Positions 26,901 to 38,400 of a stretch of 64,000 bases of DNA are shown one piece after another. The position numbers were made by a program, and so were the translations under genes. Within the stretch, counting starts at the first letter, position 1. Each line of letters opens with the position of its first letter. The stretch comes from Diphasiastrum complanatum (lineage: Eukaryota > Streptophyta > Lycopodiopsida > Lycopodiales > Lycopodiaceae), in assembly GCA_029204225.1 (NCBI GenBank), contig CM055098.1, positions 48,570,088-48,634,087 on the forward strand. Reading direction: 5' to 3'. Below the pieces are notes generated by a model. It did not search any database and was not told the DNA's origin. It worked only from the letters and a program-made list of their open reading frames with translations.

Positions 26901-29900
26901 ATTTACGTGCCAATATAGAGAAGTGGTTTTTGAACCCTTCAAGACTTTTCTCCACAATACATCAGTTCAACTGCCAACAAAGGAAGTTCTCTCTACTCTC
27001 TGGTGGGAAAAAAGAACTGATTAATTTTGTTAAATGAGTTCTTGGAATTGTTTTCAACATTGTTGCAGTTCACGTCCATGTTTTAAGCCTAGAGATTGGG
27101 ACAAATACTTGTAAAGCTTGAAGATCTTGACAAATCATTTTAAAGTCCAGTCGAAGCTTCTAACATAATTTATGGTACAACTGTAACACATGGAATTTGT
27201 ATATGCAACATCTTCATGACAGAGTGAAAGATCGAGGACATCAAGTTCAATACAGCCACACAAAGAATTGCAGCAGACAAGGAAGAAAAAGAAAAACATT
27301 TAAAATATTTTCAAAAGAATAACATATGGACTCTGGAGACATCTGTAACTGCACTGGGAGTATTAAGCCACTAAACAAATTTCTCGAAAGCTGCATGCAT
27401 TACTGGAACAACCTCTCCATAGCCATATAAGTGGATCTAGAATTTGAAGCACAAATGTATGTGCAGTCAAAGTACGAACTTTGAAGAATATCATAATCTG
27501 AAAAAACGTGGGGTGTGGGATATGTTGCCAAGCAAAGGTGACATTGAGCTAGCAGTACAGTGGTATAGTTCAGGAGCATGAAGGACCCAAGAGAGACTAA
27601 CTTAAAACAAAGTTCTGAAGAAGTTTATGGCCAAAATTGTGATGAGAAAGAAAAATCGAATGTTGCAGATTTGTTAAGGGTGTTTCCTTTTATCTGCATG
27701 AAACATCTTGGGATGATCATCAAATAGTAATCAACAAAGCACTTCACACGGAGGCAGCTTAGAAAGATGCCTATACTTTAAATATTAACAATTGCTATTA
27801 GTTGTTTGAATTGCTGTTTATCAGAGTCTTGCGTTTAACATTGAACTTGTCTACAGCAGGAAACTCTTTGCCTAGTTCTTTCAAATCAGATTTACTCTTG
27901 TCTCAGGAAGTACCAATGCATGAGAAGTATTTCTACCTATAATCTTGCATACAATCACAAGAAAGAGAAAGGCTGATTTGTCTTCTGGCATTATGAGTCA
28001 AAACCTTTTGGAACCATACATGTGATGTTTGAATCAACTCTAATAAGTTATCTATGAATGAAGCCTCTGAGCTGGACACGGGAATCAATAGTATCTGAAG
28101 TTTAGAACAGCAGGTGTGGCACCATGTAACAATAAGGAAGAACTCTGTGGTCTGGTTTATTAGGCATTTACAAGCATCTAGCAATCAGTGTAAAAGTTGA
28201 ACTTTGGAATTTCGAGTTTTTTACCATATTTAGTAATTCATCCTATTCATTTTTGCATCCTTTTAATGACATCTCTAGGTCACTGTTCTCAGAAGGATAC
28301 TTCTTTTTGCCATTTACAGCTCCAAATTTGATACGTAAAATTGGCTTCTTGAGCTTCCAATTTTTTACTATTTATCAAAACTTCATTTTTGTATCCTTTT
28401 GAGTCATTTTTCTGAATATTTTTGAATCACTGGTTTCCCTACAGCATGCCACTTTTGTTACACATCAATCTAACAACTAGAGTTCAGGGCAATCAAAATT
28501 CTTTTTTTAAATTTCTGTATATTCATCTTTTTCACATAGCTTTGTTTACCTTTTCTTTTTGGCTCCCCTTCCACCAGTGTCTTTCCTACAGTAGGTCTGC
28601 GTGCTGTCCTTCAGCCCATCACCAAGTCCCTTATTAAGAAAAAGTTGATAATTCTTTATGCAGGGTAAATGAAATGATTGCCGAATCTGACTACTTAAAT
28701 GAGAGTTTAGATCGTTCCACTGAGAGCTCTAACTGATTCATTGACAGTTCTGATGCTACTGTTCAGGTTTTGATTGACTACACACAGGCATATGTAGATG
28801 CATCATAGCAGCTTTTTTATGAGAGATATCCATGGAATCAAGGTGATTTTCCAAATAGGCTAATCGACCAGTGCCATTATTCACAAACAAGCAACATACA
28901 TATGAAAACAGATGACACAAGTTGTTCCAAAAATGAGGTACGAGCATACATTTCCGATATCCTAAATTAATGTCATGAGCATGTACATGTTCAGATGTTG
29001 CACTATTTATCAGTCTGCAACCAATAGTCTTACTACTATCTGGAGCTTATACATGAACCATCAAATCAATATGATGCAGCACATGCATATACACAGCACT
29101 CAAGTGAAATTCTTCCAGAGGAAGCAGACGCCTATGTTTCTCCTGTTGCTGGTATAGAACATAGTGTTTCAGGAGCTTTGTAGCAACTATGAGAGTTCCA
29201 GCCAGAAGCTTCCTCTCAGATATGATCCTTTGTGCATTGAGCAATCTACTCTTATGATGGTTCAGTATGGAGGGTTGGCATGGTAGGCCTTCTATTCAGC
29301 AATCGGTGTTTATGGTATAGATATGAAATTTATGAGTTATATCCTCTCAGTTACTTATTGCAGCTGCTTTGAAGCTTTCAGTCTTTCCAAACCCCCAAGC
29401 GTTATTGATGATTGTTCGGTTCTTACATCAAAAGAGCATAGCTTCAGATCATATTTAGTCTGGCCAAATTAAGCACCCATGAAGATTGTCATCGTGTTAC
29501 TATTTTACATCAAATTCATCTTACATTTGCAATACTCTACCCATGCTTTGTATATTAAGGATGCTTTGGTCATGGCTGCATCATTTGAGGACCATAGATA
29601 GAGAATGATATTCACATTCTCTATGTTAGTGTCATACGTTTATCGATAAACCAATCTTGCCGCCCTCAAATACGCTTCAAATAACACTAGTGGGTAGAAG
29701 ATTCCAAAATGCTGAAGATTAAACTTATCGTTCACTCAACTTTACCCTGGAAGACGTACATAGTCGGTAAACTTCACCGTATGAATCAAAAAATTATCAG
29801 ACTTATGTACTCACCAAACCTAGTGCATGTTGGATGACGTAATTACTTATAGCTGCTCCTTCAGGCTGCAAAGGTTAAACAACATAGCATCAGTGAGAAA

Positions 29901-32900
29901 AGAATCAACCCACCTCCTAAAAAGCATCAACTCACTTTGGTGGGCAACCCCAGTATTGATGAAAATTCCCACAGAAACCTGAAATGTATTTGGACTTTGA
30001 TAGGATGTTCACATCCATTAAGGAAGCTCATTGAAGATAATAAAGCTTTTGTCAAATTATAAATACCTGGCAACCCATAAGACGATACAAGAGTTGCTGC
30101 AATTCTGGTAGCTGCTCCAATAAGTCAACAGTATCCAACTCACGAGTCTTGCTATGGCCCTACATAGATGTGCTTCAGAAAAGATGTCGATGCCCAAGGA
30201 GACATTTAAAAGTAATGGACCTGATGTAAGCAACAAACATATTGCCCTCAAGGAAAATTAAGCTTGCAACTCGCACCGTAGATCGCTCTGATTCAACATC
30301 ATATTTCAGCAAACGAAAGCATTCAAGTCGCTCTTCCAGAAACAATGCATACGTTCGCACCCAAGCTGAGTAATCCCATGCTGAGTATTACCAAAAGAAC
30401 TTGTCAATCAATTATAAATGATCGAAATAAGATAATGAAAGATCTCTTAACATGCAACATTACCTATTGGAAAAAGTTTGTGGATTGTACCGTTGGGGCT
30501 AGAGTCATCCTTGAAATTGGAAAGATTAAGAACATGTGCTCTATTGCGGGAGTAATTGATAAGCTCTTCACGAAATGTTGGGTCTCCTTCTCTTAGGGTG
30601 CGATGGATTACCATCAATGACTTTAGAGCAACCTATATGCAAATAACATCACAATGCTCAAAAGACTGTGCCGCAATTCATTTACAAATATGATGCATCC
30701 GAACAGGAATTGGAAATGCTTGAATTTTGAAAATGTCTTCAAATCATCCAAATGATAAACGGACATGCAACTTATTTTTATAGCAATGTTTGGATGCAAA
30801 TAGATTAAAAAACAAACTATCATACCTACCCAAATATCCAAATCAGGTAAGTACTATGCTACAAGAAGGCAGTATCCCTACTTGTCAAACAATCAACAAA
30901 GTCTTCTAGTAATCTTCTTCAAAAGTGGGTCATTACAAGACTACCAACAGAATTAAAGAAAATTTAATGCACGGGATTTTGAAAACTATTCTCCATACGA
31001 TCTTTACCAATCTTGAGCCTTAGCTTTTAAATTTCTTGAAAGGGCTCTTACAACTAAGTGATACAAACAAGAAGGGTAACATTACACCTCAAATGAATGT
31101 TAGAAACTAAGAAACATTCAACCACATTCTACTATTAAAGAGAAAGACAATTTTACATGAGATGGGGCTGAAATAAGCATGGAAGCACAGATGAGCAAAT
31201 TTAGTGTTTCTCCCTCTTCAAATAGGGGATAAATGATTCTTCAGTTGAACCAATGATGGATCTCCAACCACCAAGATTCCGCAGAGGAAAGTTGTTAATA
31301 CATTTAATTTTCATTGTTATTTATTTGAGTGTTGTTAATACATTTAATTTTTATATCTAGTTCTTCAAAATTCCTTGTTGTGATGTGGTTCCTTTCTTCC
31401 TTGTTAAGCATTTGATGCTCCCAGTGGCATCAAGGACCTTATTAACAAATGATGATCTGGTTACTTCTTTCCAAATTTTAGGGGCTTACCACGGTTTCTC
31501 CTTCACTGATAGCTATCTCACTTTTGTTGCGCTGAAAATTTTCAAGATTCTTGTCTTGTTCCCTTTTGTAGATCTCTCGAGTGCCAAACTTACTTATATA
31601 CCATATTAAACCCATCATAGCACCAAAACAAGAAGTATTCAAGAATTTTTTTGAAAGTGCTCAAACAATCAAGAAACATCATAAATGATTCTAATGACCA
31701 TCAAATTAACATAGAATAAAATTGAATGTAAGCTTAATCAATGTCATTCCACTAAAAAAGCCCTAAGCTAGAGTATGGCAACATTCCATGTGAAAATGAA
31801 GCCACATTAAGCATATGGACCATGAAAGCTCTCAAGAGAAGCTTCAAACACACAAAAGTCAAAATTGGCAAATGAAGAATAAATAGCCCAAAATTGTCCC
31901 AAGACCTAACAAGTCACTTGGCCAACCATTAAAAGATACATATGGGATCTGTTTACCCCATCTACTAAATTATTTTCCACTATGGCACTACTTCTAATTT
32001 AGTGCTATTGCTATTTATAGTAAGCACAAGACAACTCCTTATCACGACGAGCTTCTTGCTTAGGTACAACTTACTAGTAACATTCTTGATCTCATAGGTT
32101 TTGACCAAATATCCCAGGACTCGTCCTTGCCTTGCTCACTCGAAGTATCCTTCAAGTTGAGTAGTATAGCAGCCTCCTTAGTTTTGTTTTCCCCGTCTAG
32201 CCTATAACTGGGATTTGATGGTTTTGCTTATCTCTTGAGTCAAGAAAACACACCATAAGCTCTTCTCAACAAGAACAGTTCTCAAGTTTAGTTTCCAAAC
32301 ATGAAAATAATGCCCATCAAGCTTCGCAATGAGATAAGTTTCCAACGCCGTTGAATCTATGGCAATCTAGTGTTGATCTCCAAGGTTCAAGTTTGCTTCA
32401 ATATGCATTACTTCCATGCCACTCAAGCTATGGGGATCGACATGTGAAGGAATTCTACATCATCATACGAAGGAAGTTCTACATCGAGTAATGAAGACAT
32501 TGAGATCAGAGTTCATCGTGGATTCTAAATCAGAATTAAAGATCTTCTTTACATGAGCATCATGGAGGATATACATGCATACTTATTCTATTCATAGTTG
32601 TTATTAGTAACAATTTAAACATATAGGGGGAGTGTTACAATTAATGTTCACAATGTTACCTGGGATTAATCAGGATTACTAGGCCATGCCAACGTGTTAA
32701 TACTAGGGGCCTTTACCTATATATAGTCAAAATCAAGTTAGACTTTAGTTAGACTCAAGTTTGATTCTAGTGCTTGATTTGGAGCACAAGATAGGTGTTG
32801 GGTGCTTTTACCAGATTTAGAGACATCATTTTTATTCACACAAAGACTTGGTGCCATAGTGTATAAGTATGTAGTGCGCCCTAGTCCAATGGGTATGAAA

Positions 32901-33126
32901 CACAGTTGGAGTATATCTCATCATTAATTCATTACGCTTCATCATTGTTGTTTGTGTTCTCTTTCATGTGTATGACTATTGTCTAACAACAATAGGAATC
33001 TTGTCTTGGGTAACTTGTATGAGCGAGTCGGTTTTCTAACACTTCTCCTATCAACGACATGTTATAGAGATTCGATCTGAAAACAGCAGCTGAAACATCA
33101 TGGCCCTGGATCATTCTGCTCACATA

Positions 33127-33162
<36 letters not shown>

Positions 33163-34836
33163 AGAAGTTACTAGAATAAATGAATTCCATAGATGGGTGA
33201 ACTGCCAGTTGTATAGAAAAAAAGGCCATATACTCCATTCAAAGCAACATTTGAACGAATGCAGAAATCTAACCAAGGGCCCTCTTAATAATAATTCCAC
33301 AAAACCAATGCATACTCTCTTGTATCTCAAGTGCACACCCCTAAGCCACAAATTCCTGCATCACAAGTTAAGCTCTCTAGTAACCCAAAAATACTATCTT
33401 GTCTTTCACACACAAACAGTACCCTAAAAAAGATAGTTTTTCAGGTAGATACATAGCAACAAGCAAATAAAGTCATTCAATCAAAGAATGTAAAATCATT
33501 CATCAGGTGAATGATGATTCATCCCAGTCCTTAATAACCTTGATAGTTTCTTCTGCCAATAGGTGTCGGGTGGATGTGAATCCATAGCCCATTAACATCC
33601 TTGTCTTCTGCTCTAACAATGATAGCACTGAGCTACAAGTATTGACTGAGTTTGTGCTAAGTGCCACAATTTACTAGAGTTTACCAGTTACAATCAATGC
33701 TCAGTGACAAGTGGTTTTTTGAACTTTGAAACCAGTAATAGTGAGAAAATAGTGTTATGACTATGATACTCAATTCCCAAAAGCATGGACTTCTTTCATT
33801 CATTCCTATAACTTCACAGATGCCAGTGGCATTTGGGAACATCCAGTAGCAACATCCAAAACAACTGAATTGACAGTAAAGAGTCACTTACCGTCCAATT
33901 ATGAGTCTTTGCAATCCGCTTGGCAAGGGCATTTATGCAATAAGCAACATCAGCGCGAGGTCTTGAAGCTGAAGTTGCTAAAAACAAAGCTGCAGGCAAA
34001 TCCTCAAATTCAAATGCCGCATTTTTGTATGCAAAGCAGTCAGAAGCTATGACCAGTGCAAATCTTGACATGACATACACGTATGGGGTGGGCAATATAT
34101 ACTAAAGCCCGCCTAGATTGAAGCAGCACTATATTTTTTTTAAGACTCAAAATAGATTTGAGTGCAAAACACCAAAAAAATTCACAGAGAACAGCAATAA
34201 AATAAACGTGATAGATCATGCCAAATGTAATGAGAACGTATTTAATGATTCTAGGGCCAGCACAGATAACATTGAATTAGTCACCAACAAACTAGAAGAA
34301 AAGCTTGCTTACTTCTAACGTGCTTCTCCTTTGGTGGACATTCCACGTGATTTGTTGCTTTCACCACAGCTATGTCCAAATCCTGCATTCAAGTCCTTTA
34401 AGTTGCATTATTTCCGCTCATTTATTTTGCCGAAACAATAGATCTGTTCTTCAAGATGGGTTTCATTGGCAAATTGACTTTTTCCTTTTCTCTCGCATGT
34501 TCCTTCATGTGGCTGACAGGACTCCAACTCCGGCTCTCAAACATAGTAAGGAGGTCTTCACCAACATGACACTTATTTCTTATTTAATTTTTGAGAGGTA
34601 TCGCTGATTTCGACATCGATACGTCAAAACAATAAAAAAGAATGCCTTGAATCTAACCTAGATAACTGGCTTGCAAACCACTTCGCTTTTTGGCACCAAA
34701 AACAGTCACAGCAAAAACCATGGCAAGAACCACATACCTTGTATTCACTGTTAACCTTAGCAAGGCTCACTGTCGTCGTATCCTTGATTGCTCCAAGAGC
34801 TTTCCGCAAGCCCTGCTGAGTGGATCCTCCAGCCAT
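12087..34836 (-). CDS. AP180/CALM-type clathrin assembly protein (ANTH domain), 15 exons, complete
   Basis: Exons on the minus strand: 34836-34738, 34382-34313, 33989-33892, 30632-30491, 30380-30277, 30159-30067, 29865-29815, 22208-22143, 22009-21944, 19410-19330, 19109-19029, 16078-15920, 13834-13759, 13647-13511, 12464-12087. They sum to 1,701 nt (566 residues plus TAG) and every junction keeps frame. The protein starts [19 protein letters not shown]; an in-frame ATG 33 bp upstream (34869) is less like the family. The ANTH domain fills about residues 20-290 and holds the phosphoinositide motif K41-x9-K51-x-K53-H54. The tail has LLGL, GWELALV, three NPF motifs and one DPF, which in this family bind clathrin, adaptors and EH-domain proteins, and a Gln/Met-rich stretch. 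The expected role is recruiting clathrin to PIP2-rich membrane during vesicle formation. Closest is the plant PICALM/ECA group; the exact orthologue is not assigned. The exon 5 donor (GTGCGA) is the weakest junction. Confidence 0.95.
13226..13276. repeat. (GA)n microsatellite in intron 14 of the AP180-like gene
   Basis: An uninterrupted run of about 25 GA units between the last two coding exons. Confidence 0.97.
13835..15919. other. Intron 12 of the AP180-like gene, repeat-rich
   Basis: A 2.1-kb intron. It holds a (TA)n(GA)n tract (14921-14984), a GC-rich block (14985-15060), a perfect 20-bp palindrome (TTCTGAATCG and its complement, about 15136-15155), a 24-bp direct repeat beginning AAACCATCTACTGATGTCC at about 15178 and 15236, and two related GGAACGCG-type motifs at about 15405 and 15635. 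No coding sequence is recognised. Confidence 0.7.
14921..14984. repeat. (TA)n(GA)n microsatellite
   Basis: About 23 TA units then about 9 GA units, directly before a GC-rich block in intron 12 of the AP180-like gene. Confidence 0.97.
16079..19028. other. Intron 11 of the AP180-like gene
   Basis: A 2.95-kb AT-rich intron. Several short frames, none with recognisable homology, and no terminal repeats identified. Confidence 0.6.
19411..21943. other. Intron 9 of the AP180-like gene, a GC-AG intron
   Basis: The donor on the minus strand is CAG|GCACGT (intron begins at 21943) and the acceptor is CTGCAG before 19410. The GT available a few bases earlier would give a stop just after the junction. 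Inside, no gene or element was recognised. Confidence 0.85.
23472..23720 (-). pseudogene. Copia gag (UBN2-type) fragment
   Basis: The minus frame reads [25 protein letters not shown] and then QEEMRRKT, the pattern of the UBN2/gag domain of plant copia elements around its LL-x-EE-x-RRK motif. It is truncated, with no zinc knuckle. It lies downstream of the primer site and LTR at 23909-24629 on the same strand, so it belongs to that element. Confidence 0.75.
23909..23920 (-). promoter_or_regulatory. tRNA-iMet primer-binding site
   Basis: The plus strand reads GCTCTGATACCA, the complement of TGGTATCAGAGC. It is separated by three bases from the LTR end at 23924. Confidence 0.8.
23924..24629 (-). 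repeat. 5' LTR of a minus-strand copia element in intron 7
   Basis: On the minus strand it begins TGTTGACCGTATAC at 24629 and ends CCCCATCA at 23924, three bases before the primer site; about 706 bp. The right edge is inferred from the TGTTGA start only. Confidence 0.55.
24890..25931 (+). pseudogene. Copia reverse transcriptase C-terminus and RNase H, degraded
   Basis: Starting with [11 protein letters not shown], the plus frames show DDLVITGSD (the end of the YVDD region), [35 protein letters not shown] and [15 protein letters not shown]. RNase H follows in pieces ([15 protein letters not shown], then IHVQ-type sequence), ending with [19 protein letters not shown] and [11 protein letters not shown]. 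The first half of the reverse transcriptase, integrase and gag are absent. Several frameshifts and stops. It lies in intron 7 of the AP180-like gene in the opposite orientation. Confidence 0.9.
25960..26284 (+). repeat. Candidate 3' LTR of the intron 7 copia remnant
   Basis: A purine-rich tract (GAAGGAGGGCG) follows the RNase H end. After it come TATAAGAAGGGCTGG and a pyrimidine-rich segment like the R-U5 part of copia LTRs. A possible end is AAATTCTAAACA at 26284. The start is unclear. Confidence 0.35.
26588..26755. repeat. Fragment shared with intron 3 (26.6 kb and 32.4 kb)
   Basis: The sequence beginning GAAGGAATTCTACATCATCA recurs at about 32448-32620 in the same orientation with scattered differences, both ending near CATGGAGGATA-ACATGCATAC. 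At 32.6 kb the same segment directly precedes a polypurine tract and LTR, so this is the 3' internal end of one LTR-element family present in two introns of the same gene. Confidence 0.7.
28680..29345 (+). pseudogene. Unidentified decayed reading frame in intron 7
   Basis: One plus-strand frame keeps protein-like composition for about 220 codons and is interrupted by about nine stops (TAG, TGA and one TAA). Readable pieces include [55 protein letters not shown] and [13 protein letters not shown]. The stops fit single C-to-T changes of Gln or Arg codons, as expected of a long-methylated relic. I do not recognise the family. It is opposite to the host gene. Confidence 0.35.
32633..33041 (+). 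repeat. 3' LTR of a plus-strand LTR element in intron 3
   Basis: A polypurine tract (ATAGGGGGAG) precedes TGTTACAATTAATG at 32633. The end is TTTTCTAACA at 33041, giving 409 bp with TGTTA...TAACA inverted ends. The upstream 180 bp match a second fragment at 26.6 kb. No pol remains, so this is a 5'-truncated copy. Confidence 0.7.
33131..33161. repeat. (GA)n microsatellite
   Basis: About 15 GA units in intron 3 of the AP180-like gene. Confidence 0.95.
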
Positions 34837-35410
34837 CACGAGGCCTGTATCCTCCGCTGCAACCCACACTCCCTGCTGCCTGTCCCTAATCCTCCCGCTC
34901 TCATTCGATCTAACCTAATCTACAGCAAAATCACTTCCGTCGCAGCTCATAGTACGGATTTAAGCAACACGGCCGCATGGCTTGTAAGGTTGATAATGGC
35001 GATAATCAGAAGCAGGAGCTTCAAGATTTCTCAAATCTGCAGCAACAGCAGAAGCTACCACGATCCAGATCTGTATCAGGAGCGAGTGAGCAGGCAGGCA
35101 GGCAGGCAGGCAGGCAAGCAGGCAGGGCGATCGATAAAAGCTGCCTCGATAGGTGAGAGAGAGAGAGAGAGAGAAAGAGAGTGAGGAGGATCGGAAAGCA
35201 ATATTTTGGTGATGCTCCATTATCAGAGGAGGGCTTACTGGCAAGGTATACTTCACGCCCCACTGTTGGATCCTTGCCGCGTGGCCACTTGGATGCTGGC
35301 CATTGTCCCTTGCACGGTCGATCACTGAAGCGTGGCACAATCTCTTCCGTCCTACAAATATCCAACGGTGGCGGGCTTTAATCCTAGAGTGTCACGAAAT
35401 ATGGCCCATG
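34837..35410 (-). promoter_or_regulatory. 5' leader and probable promoter of the AP180-like gene
   Basis: Upstream of the start codon, GC content rises compared with the flanks. On the coding strand the leader is pyrimidine-rich, with a (CCTG)n run (35091-35126) and a CT run (35154-35181), common in plant 5' UTRs. A TGGGCC motif (site II-like) lies at about 35403. No convincing TATA box was found. The transcription start is inferred only. Confidence 0.45.
35091..35181. repeat. (CAGG)n and (GA)n microsatellites in the gene leader
   Basis: About nine CAGG units with one interruption (35091-35126), then about 13 GA units (35154-35181). Both lie 255-345 bp upstream of the start codon of the AP180-like gene, so length changes could affect its 5' UTR. 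Confidence 0.95.
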
Positions 35411-38400
35411 TGTCTCATTTAACATGGCTAAATTAATTCACATGTTACAACGACAACAAACAAAAAATTCTCATCATAAATACTTTTATTGACACCTTCA
35501 TATATATATATATATATATATATTTGTATCAGTCCAAATACTTGGCCTCTAGGCATTGATCCATCCTAATCTCCAAGGGTAAAAGGGAGAAGAAGTTTCT
35601 ATGTGCAACTGTGAAAGAATTTCGACAACACTATTGGACGTGAGGAGAGAACGTTGGAATGTCATCATTATGTCATGGCAGCTTAAGATGGTGATTGGAG
35701 GACTTCATGCTTAGGACCCACCAAGCCCAAGAGTAGAGATTGAGTGGTGGTTATAAACTAGTTCACCCCATAACATCGTGAGATGGTCTACATGCTCGAT
35801 GGCAAGGAGTTTTTTTCACCTCCTCTAAGGAAGTGAGGGATTGACATGTAAAGAGAGCCTTACTTCCTCCCCCCCAAAGCCTTTCTTGGTTTGGTGCCCA
35901 CTAGCATTGTTGACTGCCAATTGAACTAGTTGAACCTAGCTAAATAATCTATTGTCGCACCACAAACATAAGACTATCAAAATCTATTTGTGTGAACTTG
36001 TGAATCTTTTTCTTGTGTGATTGATCGCTTGTGGTTCACACCTACGATCTATTTGTCGTTGCCCATATGTGTTATCAAAGGGAGTGAGTAGTTAACAGTC
36101 AATGCCTCTTGCACACATGACCCGTTGAACATCTATAAGTATCAACAAACTTAAATCTAACTCTGCTTAAAGGATTACTCAAGTTTATGCCATGTGGAAT
36201 CTTCATATGTTTTCCCTTCAACTTGTTCAACATGTTAATTGACGAATTATTGCATGTTGCAAGTGATGTAATGGGATTATCTTGGGCCAGGGTAGGGCAA
36301 AATGCCCATGTTTGTCTTTTAGAGAGGAGTGCCTAGCTTTAAAAAAAAGTTGTGACATGTTAGGTTGGATAGATTGTTTTTTTAGTGTACATGTCATGAG
36401 TTTCGTCTCTCTTGTGTGTATGGCAAGCAACATTGACAATTCGACTAGGTAGATTGTGCTTATTTATGGATGGCTACGTTGGATATTGAAATGCCATTGA
36501 TACGTTTACACAAAATTATAAATCATTGTAAACATTTTGCTTGTGTCATTAGGTAGCTTGTCTATGACTAGGTGGTAGCTTGTCTATGATAGAAACAAAT
36601 ATTACATTCGATGCATTCTAGATTATATATCTTGAATCTTTTTACATGTTCTCCTGCTTTGCACTAGCATTATCATTTAGACAATATTCACACTCTACAT
36701 TCACATTGTAATCAATGCCAATTTTGAGTAGAAAAGTGTTTTGTTTTGGATCTTGCCTGGCCTAAGGGACATTTCAATGGAGCCCGAAAGTATGGCATCC
36801 TGCATGTATAAGCTCATCTTGAAGAGCCTATCAAAAGAGATTTGGGTCAAGGTCTCATTGCCATACTTGGGACCTGCTACTATGATGGGAAGCATATATC
36901 CATTCATCGATCCTCTAAGGGATACGTGTATGTCATGTTAACAAGCAAATATATGTCCTTCATTTGATGATTGTATGCCATAGCCTCCATTATGTGTCAT
37001 CATATTTTAAACTACTTATAAAAAGTGTTGCTTACTTCGGAAGACTTTTTGTGCTTTAAAACTTTGGCAAAGTTTGAAAAGACAATAAAGTCTCAACAAT
37101 AATAAATACTCAAGCATAATTCATCACACCAAATTACATGGATCTATGTTATTTCAATATGGCAAAAAACTTCCCAATGTTGGCTCTTATGACCTTTCAA
37201 GTAGAATAGGACACAACATGCATAAAAGATAACTGACTAAAATGGAAATGTTTTTTTCCCCTTTGTGGGCTCTATTCACCTATCTATTAGAATAGGACAC
37301 AAGATGTGTAGAAGATAATTGCTTCATATGGACAAGTGCTTTATCTAGAAACCAAAAAAAGCATAATAGCACTATGTCCAATGCCTCTATGGGGCAGTCT
37401 CCTTGAAGTGAACAACAAGAACACATGGGCAAGAAGGGACCCGCATCAATAACCCACGCCTAGAATAGACCCTTAATTTGAGTAGTGAATGGTGGCATTC
37501 GAAGTTGATAACAAGAGATCTTCCACCTATGGGAGCTTATGTGTTGCCAACAAGGAGATAGGGGACCATGGCATCAATGTTGTCAAGTAGCTCTTGATGA
37601 TGAAAATCCCTCCCACAAGAGAAATGTGGCAAAGTTATATGTTTTAAATATTGTAAAGTACAATGGAAAAGAAAAGTAGATCTTTCGAGTCGTGCCCACA
37701 ATAAGATAGTTAGATGTGTCATCAAATCTGAGGCACGCCAAAGTCAAATACTTTGGCAATTATTATGATCATTAACTTATATCTGGACTAGCATAATTTC
37801 TTGTGTTATCTGTAATAGATTCATATTTGTCCCATTATAATTTCTTGCGTATTAGGTCTCGTGTGCTTCTTTTACACCTTGGTTCATGCCAATGAGTGGT
37901 TGGACTTTGACTAAATGAGCTACAGAATTGACATGTTCATTGCTAACTAAAATTCTCAACTAGTATTACTTGGATTAGACTTTATCGTATAATATGCATC
38001 CAAAACACGATGTTTTGTTTTGACCTACTTTTGCAAATGTATGATCTTTGAACTAGTGTTTACCCAAACCTCTCCAAACTTTCAAGGTGGAGAATTATTT
38101 ATCATGCTTTTACGTATCATATCAACTTAAATTAGTCACAAAAATTCTGAAATGTTTAAAACCATGAAGTCACGCCATTTTTTTCCCTTTAAATTGTTTT
38201 TACCATATCTTCAAAAAGCATGGTTACTCAAAATCATTTTTCACAGTAAAAATCATTGTTTGTGAATCCAAAAATAGGAATTTCAATTTTGAAAAATGAT
38301 ACACATTATACTATTTAAAAATCCATGAAGTCTTGAAGATTTGTTTCTTGAAGCAAAGATATGATTTATCATAACAAAGAAAATTAAAACCTAATTTATT

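Larger units (their letters stand above)
22209..29814. other. Intron 7 of the AP180-like gene, 7.6 kb, containing transposon debris
   Basis: The largest intron of the gene. It contains a minus-strand copia gag, primer site and LTR (23472-24629), a plus-strand copia RT/RNase H remnant (about 24890-25931), a fragment shared with intron 3 (26588-26755) and a decayed unidentified frame (28680-29345). The remaining stretches (22209-23470, 26760-28680, 29345-29814) are AT-rich without recognised content. Confidence 0.8.
30633..33891. other. Intron 3 of the AP180-like gene, containing an LTR-element end
   Basis: A 3.3-kb intron. Its right part holds the 3' internal end, polypurine tract and LTR of a plus-strand element (32448-33041) and a (GA)n tract (33131-33161). 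From 30633 to 32440 it is AT-rich with nothing recognised. Confidence 0.75.

Noticed and set aside
34837-34869. Upstream in-frame ATG at 34869 as start of the AP180-like protein
   Set aside because: It would add 11 residues ([11 protein letters not shown]) not typical of the family; MAGGSTQQ at 34836 matches known N-termini better.
34690-35184. A 164-codon plus-strand frame
   Set aside because: It is antisense to exon 1 and the leader of the AP180-like gene and ends in microsatellite; no homology seen.
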